Under the pieces are notes generated by a model. That model made no database searches and was not told the DNA's origin. It saw nothing but the letters and a program-made list of their open reading frames with translations. This document shows, in pieces, positions 35,040-43,689 of a stretch of 64,000 nt of DNA. Source of the DNA: CAZNPH01 sp964574985 (lineage in GTDB: Bacteria; Bacteroidota; Bacteroidia; Bacteroidales; SM23-62). How positions within the stretch are numbered: the stretch's first letter is position 1; every line of letters begins with the position of its first letter. Made by a program: the position numbers and the translations under genes. Location of the stretch: the NCBI GenBank assembly GCA_964574985.1, contig CAZNPH010000015.1:1-64000 (forward strand), in the 5' to 3' direction.

Positions 35040-38000
35040 ATGGCTATGATAAAACTTTGCTCATTATCGTTGGGAATGATATTTTTGGTTCTTTCCTTGA
35101 ACCTGTCAGCCCAGGGTCCTACGGCTGTCCCCGGGGGGAATGTTTCCGGTACCTGGACAAAAACCAATTCGCCCTATCAGGTTCAGGGAGATATTACTAT
35201 AGCTTCCGGAGATACACTGACCATTGAACCAGGGGTAACGGTTGAAATTCTGGATTATTACAAACTTACGGTAAACGGCCAGATCTTTGCAGTAGGCGAA
35301 ACAAATGACACCATCATTTTTACCGTCGATGATCATTCTGATTTTGATACGGATCTGAACGATCCTGCCGGAAGCTGGAATGGCATTGAATTTTTTAATA
35401 CTTCGGATTCTTCCCTTTTGGATCGCTGTAAATTTCAGTATGCAAAAGCGGTTGATATCGACCCAGATGATTTGTATGATCATGAAGGAGGCGCCTTCCG
35501 CGCACCGTCAGGAGTTGAGAAACTGATTATCAGAAGATCCCATTTCTATTACAATTATGCAGAATACGGGGGTGGGGCAATCGCCACAAGATCTTCCGGA
35601 TTCCTTGTGGAAGCATGCCGTTTTACTAATAACAGATCGGGTTCATATGGAGGTGCCATTTTCGGAGGCGACGGGAAACTAAAGGTTTACGACAATTATT
35701 TTGCACATAACGAGGGTTCTTCGGGCGGGGCCATCGGGTTTTGGGGAGGATCGGACTATGATTTCAGGAGGAATGTCATCATATATAATTCTGCCTCAAG
35801 CGGAGGAGCCATTTATTCAATTGCTTCTACCTATAAATTGACCAACAATTTCATCACCAACAACTATGCAAGTTTTTTTGGAGGGGCTATTTATGCCAGC
35901 AGCACCGCTTATCCGGTGATCACCGGGAACCTGATTGTCAACAATACGGCAGGTTCAGTAGGTGGAGGATTATACCTGAACGAAACAAATGCTGTCCTGA
36001 CCAATAATACCATTTGCAAAAATACAGCGGGTATCGGGGGAGGAATTGCCAGCAACAATTCAAATCCCGAAATACAGAATTCGATCATCAGCGGAAATGA
36101 GCCCCAGCAAATATATATTTATACAAATCTGTCGAGCCCCGATATATATTATTCCAATTTGGAGGATAGCATAACCGGGATCGGAGGGAGTACATTTCAG
36201 GGTGAATATGAAAACAATACTGAACTTTCCCTGCCCGGTTTTGAATCTCCTTCCCCGGATGCAGGATATACAACCGACGGATATGGTGCGGATTGGTCCT
36301 TGCAGCCATCATCTCCATGCATCAATGGGGGCAATCCCGAAACCTACCAGTTCAATCTGCCTGAAAATGACGTATATGGAAATGTGAGGATCAGGAATAA
36401 TATCGTCGACATGGGGGCTGCTGAAACACACATCAGCGTGACCGATATTACCGGGGATATCACCACTGATCAGTACTGGTTCAGTGACACGGTGAAAATA
36501 TATTCTGATGTTACCATTGCGGATGGAGTAACATTAAGCATTAATGCAGGGACCGTGGTGCAATTCCAGGATTATTACATGATGACCGTTGAGGGAGTTA
36601 TACTCGCTGAAGGAACGGAGACCAATTTAATTGAGTTTACCGTGCCTGCGGACAAAAGAGCAACCGGCTGGGCCGGACTTGAATTCGATAATTCAAGTGG
36701 CATAATGACTGATAATGATCCCTCACTGATCGATTATTGCAGGATTGAATACGCGAAAAAGTTAAGTGGGGGCGGACTTCAGGTCAGCTATTTTTCTGAC
36801 CTTACCGTTTCCAATTCGGTTTTCATGCATGATTCCGCCGGATATAAAGGAGCGGCCATACATGTCGACCATTGTTCTCCCCTTATCAAAGACAATATCA
36901 TTTCATGCAATCATGCCGACCGGGGATCGATTGCATCCTCATATGGGAGTCCGGTTATCATCGGCAATACAATCACCCACAATACCCAGGGCGAATTGCT
37001 TGGTGGTATTTTTGGCTGGTGGTCCAATTTCTTGATTCAGGATAATTTCATTGCAAACAACGAAGGGGGATTTTATGCATTTGCGAGCAATACAAAAGAA
37101 TATGTCTTGATTAACAATATAATTGTAAATAACACGCAGTACGGCATCAGAGCCGGCGGGATTAACGTCTATGCCTTGAACAATACAGTCGTTAATAATG
37201 ACGGATACGGAATTAACTCATATGAGGCAAACCTGAATTTGATAAACAACATATTTTACGGAAACAATTCTTACTGGGTTAATTCATATGATAATCCGTC
37301 GGGAAATACGGTCAATATATTCAATTGCGATATTGAGGGGGGATTGAACTCTATTATCGATCCCTTGGCACCCAATCTGAACTATGATGATATCATCGAT
37401 GAGCCACCCTCATTTGTTAGTCCTACAGCCGGTCCTGAATGGACCTATGAATCTGTTCCCGGAGACTGGAAATTATTGTCTGTTTCCCCTTGTATTGATG
37501 GCGGACTTCTGGATGATTTTCCCTATTCCCTGCCTGCAACAGATATTTTGGGTAAACCACGTGTCAACGGAAATTCAATTGACATCGGGGCCGTTGAAAA
37601 CCAAAAAGGGCCGCCGGAAATTCTCACCCAGCCGGTCGGAGGCATTAAATGTACCGGCGACAGCATCATTTTTGGTATTGAAGTGAATGATACCGTTGAT
37701 TATCAATGGCAAAAAGAAGGTATAGATATTCCCGGCGCCAATTGGCCAACCCTGGAAATTGACAGTCTGACCAATCTGCATGAAGGCAATTACAGTTGTG
37801 AGGTCAGCAATACGTACGGAACCGTTACCAGCGGAACGGTTCTTCTGATTGTAAAATCACCACCGAAGATCCTTGCAGAACCTGAAAGTGAATGGATACA
37901 GAAAGGCATTGATTTTACCCTGGAAGTGACGGCAGAGGGCACACCTCCGGTTCTTTTCCAGTGGTTCAGGGATGGAGATTCCATTCCCAATGCCGATAAA

Positions 38001-40886
38001 CCCTTGCTCCGTTTGTTACATACAGGATATAACCATGAAGGTGAGTACCAGTGCAAAATCACCAATGTTTGCGGAGAAGCGGAAACCACTCCGGCACGTT
38101 TGTATATGGCCCCGGAAATATGCATGGTCACCGTTGATACGGCAACCGGCAACAATCTGATTGTCTGGGAAAAGCAGTCCGGCGGACCCATTGTATCATA
38201 TAATATTTACAGGGAGGGGATCATAGCCGGATTGTATGATCTGATCGCCACCGTTCCCTATAACGATCTGAGTGTTTTTGTTGACACAGCGGCAAATCCT
38301 GAAGTTCAGGCATACTGGTACAAAATAACTGCCGTGGATACCAGTGGATATGAAACCGGTCTGGATCTCTGTACTTCCCACAAAACAATACACCTGCTGG
38401 TAACCATGAATCCGGAAACCGGAGCCACGCAACTGGACTGGGATCAGTACATCGGTTTTGAATACGGCACGTACCATATCTTGCGAAGCACCCAGCAAAG
38501 CGAATTTTCCATATATCATTCCATGGCGAGTTCCACCACTACATGGTCTGACCTGAATCCGGAACAGGATTTGTATTATTACAGAGTGGCCGTTGAAAAG
38601 ACTGATTTGTGTTCTCCCAACGGAAATCTGAAAGCCAGTGCCGGTCCTTACAGCCATTCAATGTCAAACCTCGAGGATAACCGTCTTCAGCAGGGTCAGG
38701 AAAACAATCCGCCGACACTGATCTCACTGACCGATACCACCATCATCGAGAACCAGATCACCGGGTCCTTTGTCGGCAAACTGCAGACCACCGATGCCGA
38801 CACGCTGGATGTGCATACCTATACCCTGGTGAACGGCACGGGTTCGGATGACAACAACAGCTTCACCATTATGGGTGATCTGCTCCTTTCGGCAGAGGTT
38901 TTTGATTACGAGACGAAGTCAGCATACAGCATCCGGGTCAGGAGCACTGACAACGGGGAAGGCAATCTGTATACCGAGCAAATATTTTATATTGCCGTTC
39001 TTGATGCAACGGAAGGAGGGACCAACAGCGCCCCCTCAGCGATTACACTGTCATCCGACAGCATAGAGGAAAACCGTTTACCGGGATCCCTTGTGGGCAG
39101 ATTCCGGACCACTGATCCCGATACGAGCGATGCCCATACCTATAAATTGGTGCCGGGTACAGGAAGCGATGACAATAGCAGCTTCAGCATCATGGGCGAC
39201 CTTTTGATCACGGCAGAGACTTTTGATTATGAAACCAGGCAACAGTACCAGATCCGGGTCAGGTCCACCGATAACGGAACAGGTAACCTGTATGCCGATA
39301 CAACTTTCACAATCAAGATTGTGGATATCGATGAAGCACTGGTGAATAATGCACCCACAGACATTGCACTTGACAACAACATGATTGATGAGAACAAACC
39401 CGTTGGTACCATGATCGGAAGATTGGGGACAGAAGACCCGGATACCCTCGATTCGCATACATACTCGCTGGTTCCCGGTACGGGCAGTGACGATAATTCG
39501 CAATTCACCATCATGGGGGATCTCCTGCTTTCGGCAGAGACTTTTGACTATGAAATGACGGACAGCTTATGCATACGCATCCGGTCGATGGACAACGGCG
39601 AAGGCCGTTTGTATTATGAAGAAAGCTTCACAATTCTGGTAAATAACATTGACGAGCAGGAGGAGGGGGAAAACAATCCGCCGACGCTGATCTCACTGAC
39701 CGATACCACCATCATCGAGAACCAGATCACCGGGTCCTTTGTCGGCAAACTGCAGACCACCGATGCCGACACGCTGGATGTGCATACCTATACCCTGGTG
39801 AACGGCACGGGTTCGGATGACAACAACAGCTTCACCATTATGGGTGATCTGCTCCTTTCGGCAGAGGTTTTTGATTACGAGACGAAGTCAGCATACAGCA
39901 TCCGGGTCAGGAGCACTGACAACGGGGAAGGCAATCTGTATACCGAGCAAATATTTTATATTGCCGTTCTTGATGCAACGGAAGGAGGGACCAACAGCGC
40001 CCCCTCAGCGATTACACTGTCATCCGACAGCATAGAGGAAAACCGTTTACCGGGATCCCTTGTGGGCAGATTCCGGACCACTGATCCCGATACGAGCGAT
40101 GCCCATACCTATAAATTGGTGCCGGGTACAGGAAGCGATGACAATAGCAGCTTCAGCATCATGGGCGACCTTTTGATCACGGCAGAGACTTTTGATTATG
40201 AAACCAGGCAACAGTACCAGATCCGGGTCAGGTCCACCGATAACGGAACAGGTAACCTGTATGCCGATACAACTTTCACAATCAAGATTGTGGATATCGA
40301 TGAAGCACTGGTGAATAATGCACCCACAGACATTGCACTTGACAACAACATGATTGATGAGAACAAACCCGTTGGTACCATGATCGGAAGATTCCATACC
40401 ACCGATCCGGATACTCTCGATTCACATACATACTCGCTGGTTCCCGGTACGGGCAGTGACGATAATGGAAGCTTTACCATATTGGGGGACTTACTGTTGT
40501 CGGCCGGGACTTTTGATTATGAACTGCAGGATACCCTGTACATCCGTATCCGGTCGATGGATAACGGCAAAGGAAGGTTGTATTGTGAAAAAACCTTTGT
40601 GATTGTGGTGAACGATTTGATCGAAACCGGTATCGATGATGTAAAAAACAAAACCATGCTGGTCTATCCGAACCCCTTCACCCGGGAGACCAACATTCTG
40701 TTCCCCAACCGGGGAAATTCAGAATACACACTGTTTATCCGTGACCTGAGCGGGAAAACGGTCAGGATCATCAGTGATATTACCTCATCGAGATATGTAT
40801 TGCACAGAGATAATCTGGCCGGGGGATATTACCTTATCGAACTCAGGGGAGACAGGGTGTTCAGAGGCCGGATCGTTGTGGAATAA
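35040..40886 (+). CDS. Giant secreted T9SS protein: beta-helix, Ig, cadherin-like repeats
   Basis: This 1948-residue protein has a signal peptide (LGMIFLVLSLNLSAQG), then two right-handed parallel beta-helix regions (~40-470 and ~480-860). Each opens with a TIASGDTLTIEPGVTVEI-like edge and runs of GGAI/NN turns. Two Ig-like domains follow (~865-1050; cysteines in YSCEVSN and YQCKITN), then FN3-like modules (~1060-1215). Six cadherin-like modules of ~107 residues (~1222-1860) each end near TFDYE...IRVRSTDNG. The C-terminal T9SS type A sorting domain (~1870-1948) starts LVYPNPF and ends with GGYYLIELRGDRVFRG. It is exported and probably surface-attached; adhesion or glycan binding is likely. 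It ends 12 bp from the convergent sigma-factor gene. Confidence 0.9.
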   Translation: MAMIKLCSLSLGMIFLVLSLNLSAQGPTAVPGGNVSGTWTKTNSPYQVQGDITIASGDTLTIEPGVTVEILDYYKLTVNGQIFAVGETNDTIIFTVDDHSDFDTDLNDPAGSWNGIEFFNTSDSSLLDRCKFQYAKAVDIDPDDLYDHEGGAFRAPSGVEKLIIRRSHFYYNYAEYGGGAIATRSSGFLVEACRFTNNRSGSYGGAIFGGDGKLKVYDNYFAHNEGSSGGAIGFWGGSDYDFRRNVIIYNSASSGGAIYSIASTYKLTNNFITNNYASFFGGAIYASSTAYPVITGNLIVNNTAGSVGGGLYLNETNAVLTNNTICKNTAGIGGGIASNNSNPEIQNSIISGNEPQQIYIYTNLSSPDIYYSNLEDSITGIGGSTFQGEYENNTELSLPGFESPSPDAGYTTDGYGADWSLQPSSPCINGGNPETYQFNLPENDVYGNVRIRNNIVDMGAAETHISVTDITGDITTDQYWFSDTVKIYSDVTIADGVTLSINAGTVVQFQDYYMMTVEGVILAEGTETNLIEFTVPADKRATGWAGLEFDNSSGIMTDNDPSLIDYCRIEYAKKLSGGGLQVSYFSDLTVSNSVFMHDSAGYKGAAIHVDHCSPLIKDNIISCNHADRGSIASSYGSPVIIGNTITHNTQGELLGGIFGWWSNFLIQDNFIANNEGGFYAFASNTKEYVLINNIIVNNTQYGIRAGGINVYALNNTVVNNDGYGINSYEANLNLINNIFYGNNSYWVNSYDNPSGNTVNIFNCDIEGGLNSIIDPLAPNLNYDDIIDEPPSFVSPTAGPEWTYESVPGDWKLLSVSPCIDGGLLDDFPYSLPATDILGKPRVNGNSIDIGAVENQKGPPEILTQPVGGIKCTGDSIIFGIEVNDTVDYQWQKEGIDIPGANWPTLEIDSLTNLHEGNYSCEVSNTYGTVTSGTVLLIVKSPPKILAEPESEWIQKGIDFTLEVTAEGTPPVLFQWFRDGDSIPNADKPLLRLLHTGYNHEGEYQCKITNVCGEAETTPARLYMAPEICMVTVDTATGNNLIVWEKQSGGPIVSYNIYREGIIAGLYDLIATVPYNDLSVFVDTAANPEVQAYWYKITAVDTSGYETGLDLCTSHKTIHLLVTMNPETGATQLDWDQYIGFEYGTYHILRSTQQSEFSIYHSMASSTTTWSDLNPEQDLYYYRVAVEKTDLCSPNGNLKASAGPYSHSMSNLEDNRLQQGQENNPPTLISLTDTTIIENQITGSFVGKLQTTDADTLDVHTYTLVNGTGSDDNNSFTIMGDLLLSAEVFDYETKSAYSIRVRSTDNGEGNLYTEQIFYIAVLDATEGGTNSAPSAITLSSDSIEENRLPGSLVGRFRTTDPDTSDAHTYKLVPGTGSDDNSSFSIMGDLLITAETFDYETRQQYQIRVRSTDNGTGNLYADTTFTIKIVDIDEALVNNAPTDIALDNNMIDENKPVGTMIGRLGTEDPDTLDSHTYSLVPGTGSDDNSQFTIMGDLLLSAETFDYEMTDSLCIRIRSMDNGEGRLYYEESFTILVNNIDEQEEGENNPPTLISLTDTTIIENQITGSFVGKLQTTDADTLDVHTYTLVNGTGSDDNNSFTIMGDLLLSAEVFDYETKSAYSIRVRSTDNGEGNLYTEQIFYIAVLDATEGGTNSAPSAITLSSDSIEENRLPGSLVGRFRTTDPDTSDAHTYKLVPGTGSDDNSSFSIMGDLLITAETFDYETRQQYQIRVRSTDNGTGNLYADTTFTIKIVDIDEALVNNAPTDIALDNNMIDENKPVGTMIGRFHTTDPDTLDSHTYSLVPGTGSDDNGSFTILGDLLLSAGTFDYELQDTLYIRIRSMDNGKGRLYCEKTFVIVVNDLIETGIDDVKNKTMLVYPNPFTRETNILFPNRGNSEYTLFIRDLSGKTVRIISDITSSRYVLHRDNLAGGYYLIELRGDRVFRGRIVVE
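38702..40394 (+). repeat. Tandem duplication of 969 bp within the cadherin-like region
   Basis: Segments 38702-39425 and 39671-40394 are nearly identical at DNA level (about 724 bp; I see only isolated differences such as GACACTG versus GACGCTG near the start), at a constant offset of 969 bp. The 969-bp period corresponds to three cadherin-like modules. After the identical part the two copies diverge (GGGGACAGAAGAC versus CCATACCACCGAT). The DNA-level identity indicates a recent duplication or gene conversion. Confidence 0.93.
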
Positions 40887-40898
40887 ATGAACCCACGA

Positions 40899-41756
40899 TC
40901 AGAAAGCATAGTTTTCTTTTAGCAAGTGCCTCAATTTCAAAAGTCCGGTATTTCTGATCTGTCTGACGCGTTCGGTTGACATCTCGTGTTTTGAAGCGAT
41001 GTTCCGGAGGGAATGGGTCGGTGTTCCGCACAAGCCGAAAGACATGGATAGTATTTCTGCTTCCCTTTCGGTCAGTTTGTTCAATGCCCGCTTGATATCT
41101 TTTGCAACAGAATCCTTCATCAGGTCATTGTCCGGGGAGGGCATATTCTCTGTTTGCATTACATCATACAGGCTGTATTCATTATTGTCTTCCCGGGAAA
41201 GTGGCTTATCAAAAGAAACCTGCCGGTTTTTTATTCTGTTGGCCAATTTTACTTCATCCTTGGAAATATGCAGGTAATCGGCAATTTCAGTATCGGAGGG
41301 TTCCCGTTCAAGTTTTTGTTCAAGACAGGTAATGGCCCTGGTGATCTTGTTGATCGATGACAGTCTGTTTAACGGCAACCTGACGATCCGGTTCTGATCC
41401 GAAATGGCCTGAATGATCGACTGGCGGATCCACCACACGGCATAGGAAATAAATTTAAAGCCCCGTTTCTCGTCAAATTTTTTGGCTGCTTTCACCAGGC
41501 CATAATTGCCTTCGTTGATCAGATCCTGCAGCGACAAGCCCTGATTTTGAAATTGTTTGGCCACCGATATCACAAAACGGAGATTGGCAACCACCAGCTT
41601 TTCAAGGGCATAGTCATTGCCTTTCCTGATGCGCATGGCCAATTCTACTTCCTCGTCAGGTGTTACCATCGGATATTTGGCTATATCCTGAAAATAACGG
41701 CTTACCGATTCTTCGGTGCGCTGGGTTATTTGTTTATTGATCTTAAGCTGTCGCAT
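40899..41756 (-). CDS. RNA polymerase sigma-70 family factor (RpoD-like)
   Basis: This 285-residue sigma factor has the compact architecture of Bacteroidota primary-type sigmas. Region 1.2 (YFQDIAKYPMVTPDEEVELA) is followed by region 2 with NLRFVISVAKQFQNQGLSLQ and GFKFISYAVWWIRQSI. Region 3 follows, and region 4 has LTEREAEILSMSFGL and the helix-turn-helix STERVRQIRNTGLLKLRHLL. Some residues normally invariant in the RpoD of this phylum differ (QAISDQNRIVRLPLNRLSSI), and region 4 contains a CGTPTHSLRNIASKH segment, so it may be a paralogue rather than the housekeeping RpoD. Its start overlaps the upstream gene by 31 bp. Confidence 0.85.
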   Translation of the reverse strand: MRQLKINKQITQRTEESVSRYFQDIAKYPMVTPDEEVELAMRIRKGNDYALEKLVVANLRFVISVAKQFQNQGLSLQDLINEGNYGLVKAAKKFDEKRGFKFISYAVWWIRQSIIQAISDQNRIVRLPLNRLSSINKITRAITCLEQKLEREPSDTEIADYLHISKDEVKLANRIKNRQVSFDKPLSREDNNEYSLYDVMQTENMPSPDNDLMKDSVAKDIKRALNKLTEREAEILSMSFGLCGTPTHSLRNIASKHEMSTERVRQIRNTGLLKLRHLLKENYAF

Positions 41757-42844
41757 TGAAGTATATTGTCATGATCTGTTTTGGCTTGCCTGTATCCGCT
41801 TATCAATTCTGCAAATAAATCGGGAACTGAAGACATTTCATGAATTTTTCCCGCATTGGTGCCGGTAAAAACAAAACCGTCTTTAAGATTTCCCTGACAG
41901 GCTTCCTGAAGAGCATTGGCAATACAATAAGTGGTTGTTTTCGGATTGCACGATTTGATACAATGATACTTGCAAAATGTGGGCCTTCTCAAACCTTCTT
42001 CGGCTTTTTTCAGAAACTGGTTATTGATTGCTCTGCCTGGCATTCCAACCGGACTCTTTATTATTGTAATGTCTTCCTCTCCGGCTTGTATAATAGCATT
42101 TTTAAATTCCACGGAAGCATCACATTCTTCGGTTGCAATGAAACGGGTTCCCAATTGAACAGCTGATGCACCTTGCTTCATGATTTGGTATATGTCCTTG
42201 CCGGAATAAATCCCCCCTGCTGCAATTAAAGGGATATCTTTGCCATATTTTTCTTTTATTTCAGTAGTGACCTCCTGTATTGATGAAATCAGATTCTCCA
42301 GCTGATTGCTCTGATTTAGCAGCTCGTTGGATTTAAATCCCAGGTGGCCACCGGCTTTTGGTCCTTCAACCACAAATGCATCGGGCAGGTAATTATAATT
42401 TTGTTTCCACTTTTTACAAATAATGGATCCTGCCCGTGCGGAAGATACAATGGGGACAAGTTTGGTTTTTGTTTCTTTGCCTAGATATTTAGGGAGATCA
42501 AGGGGCAGGCCGGCTCCTGAAAAAATAATATCGATGCCTTCTTCTATTGAAGTGTTCACCATGTCCGCAAAGTTGGTTATCACCGACATAATGTTCACAC
42601 CAAGTATGCCAAGGGATTTTTTCCGTGCTTTTCTTATTTCTTTGCGTATGGCATCGATATTGCTTTTTCTATAACCGGCGCCTTGATTTTTTTGAATGAG
42701 GCCTATCCCTACAGTTGAAATAACACCTATTCCTCCCATATTGGCTACCGCCGAAGCAAGTCCGGATAAAGAAATACCAACACCCATTCCTCCCTGAATG
42801 ATTGGAATGGGTATGTTGATATCTCCGATTTTGAATGATTTCAA
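41726..42844 (-). CDS. Nitronate monooxygenase-like flavin oxidoreductase
   Basis: This 372-residue FMN-dependent TIM-barrel enzyme belongs to the nitronate monooxygenase / 2-nitropropane dioxygenase-like family (also enoyl reductase FabK-like). It starts with PIPIIQGGMGVGISLSGLAS and has GIDIIFSGAGLPLDLP, FVVEGPKAGGHLGF (the His of GGHLG is characteristic), IPLIAAGGIYSGKDI and ASAVQLGTRFIATEE, the FMN phosphate site. A C-terminal Cys-containing tail (CKYHCIKSCNPKTTTYC) is unusual and might bind metal. The gene ends within the start of the sigma factor, 31 bp of overlap on the same strand. Confidence 0.85.
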   Translation of the reverse strand: MKSFKIGDINIPIPIIQGGMGVGISLSGLASAVANMGGIGVISTVGIGLIQKNQGAGYRKSNIDAIRKEIRKARKKSLGILGVNIMSVITNFADMVNTSIEEGIDIIFSGAGLPLDLPKYLGKETKTKLVPIVSSARAGSIICKKWKQNYNYLPDAFVVEGPKAGGHLGFKSNELLNQSNQLENLISSIQEVTTEIKEKYGKDIPLIAAGGIYSGKDIYQIMKQGASAVQLGTRFIATEECDASVEFKNAIIQAGEEDITIIKSPVGMPGRAINNQFLKKAEEGLRRPTFCKYHCIKSCNPKTTTYCIANALQEACQGNLKDGFVFTGTNAGKIHEMSSVPDLFAELISGYRQAKTDHDNILQCDSLRSINK

Positions 42845-42854
42845 TACGGATGGA

Positions 42855-43055
42855 TTATTCTACCGGTTTTACATTAACGGCAAAGGTGCCTTTATCGCCC
42901 TCTTTGGTTTCAAATTCCACTTCCTGATCGGGTTGGAGTCCGTCATAAGTATTTAAACCGGTACGGTGAACAAAAACATCATCACCGTTTTCCTGTTCGA
43001 TAAAACCAAAACCTTTGGCTTCATTGAACCATTTTACTTTTCCTTTTACCATCAT
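42855..43055 (-). CDS. Cold-shock protein, CspA family
   Basis: This 66-residue single-stranded nucleic acid-binding protein has the RNP1-like motif KGFGFIEQ and the RNP2-like motif DVFVHRT. A strong Shine-Dalgarno AGGAGG (43063-43068 on the minus strand), unusual for this phylum, stands 7 bases before the first of two adjacent ATG codons and overlaps the stop of the upstream RRM gene, indicating co-translation. It is followed by the nitronate monooxygenase-like gene 10 bp later. Confidence 0.93.
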   Translation of the reverse strand: MMVKGKVKWFNEAKGFGFIEQENGDDVFVHRTGLNTYDGLQPDQEVEFETKEGDKGTFAVNVKPVE

Positions 43056-43066
43056 CAGTAATCCTC

Positions 43067-43327
43067 CTATCTGTTATAGTTCTCTTTTCTTGGCCTTGCC
43101 TCATTGACGACCAAATCTCTGTTTTCTAATGTGGTCCCATTCAGTTCTTCAATTGCCTTGTTTGCTTCATCCTGGTTTTCCATGGTTACAAAACCAAAGC
43201 CTTTGCTTCTGCCACTGTATTTGTCAGTGATGATGTTGACAGAACTTATTGTTCCGTACTCTGCAAATAATTCTTCCAGGTCACTCTCGGTTACCTTATA
43301 AGCAAGGTTTCCTACATAAATGTTCAT
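43067..43327 (-). CDS. RRM-domain RNA-binding protein
   Basis: One 86-residue RNA recognition motif contains RNP2 IYVGNL (residues 3-8) and RNP1 KGFGFVTM (~42-49), followed by a short basic tail (ARPRKENYNR). Such single-RRM proteins are common in Bacteroidota and often stand beside cold-shock genes. It is the first gene of a four-gene minus-strand group (RRM, Csp, oxidoreductase, sigma factor). Confidence 0.93.
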   Translation of the reverse strand: MNIYVGNLAYKVTESDLEELFAEYGTISSVNIITDKYSGRSKGFGFVTMENQDEANKAIEELNGTTLENRDLVVNEARPRKENYNR

Positions 43328-43623
43328 AATTTCTAAGATTTAATTGTTTTGTTTTCCAGCAACCGGCTGATCATGCCTGTTTTTTGGATATTTTCTTTAT
43401 TTGACTCCAACTGAACAAACATGAACATCATAAAGGCCTGTTGCTAAAAGTTTTTAAAAATGGATTTAAAAAGGAGAGCAGTGATGAACCAATTATGAGA
43501 AATAAATCAGTAAATAAAGCGCAAGTTCTCAAATCTCAAATTTATGCAAGTTTACGTTTTTATTTTTAAAGTATTGCTATTTAAGTGGTTTTTTTTCGGA
43601 TTTGAATTAAAATATTTCAATAA
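43328..43623 (-). promoter_or_regulatory. Long leader/promoter region of the RRM-Csp group
   Basis: No gene is visible in this AT-rich 300-bp stretch. On the minus strand TAAATTTG (43545 down to 43538) matches the -7 promoter consensus TAnnTTTG and would give a 5' leader of about 200 bases. Long leaders are typical for cold-shock-regulated messages, but I cannot show a specific structure. Confidence 0.35.
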
Positions 43624-43689
43624 GTTTGTAGTCATTGGCATTCAAAAGTTGATTCTCTGATTCCCGGCAGAACGATAATCAATCCGGAA

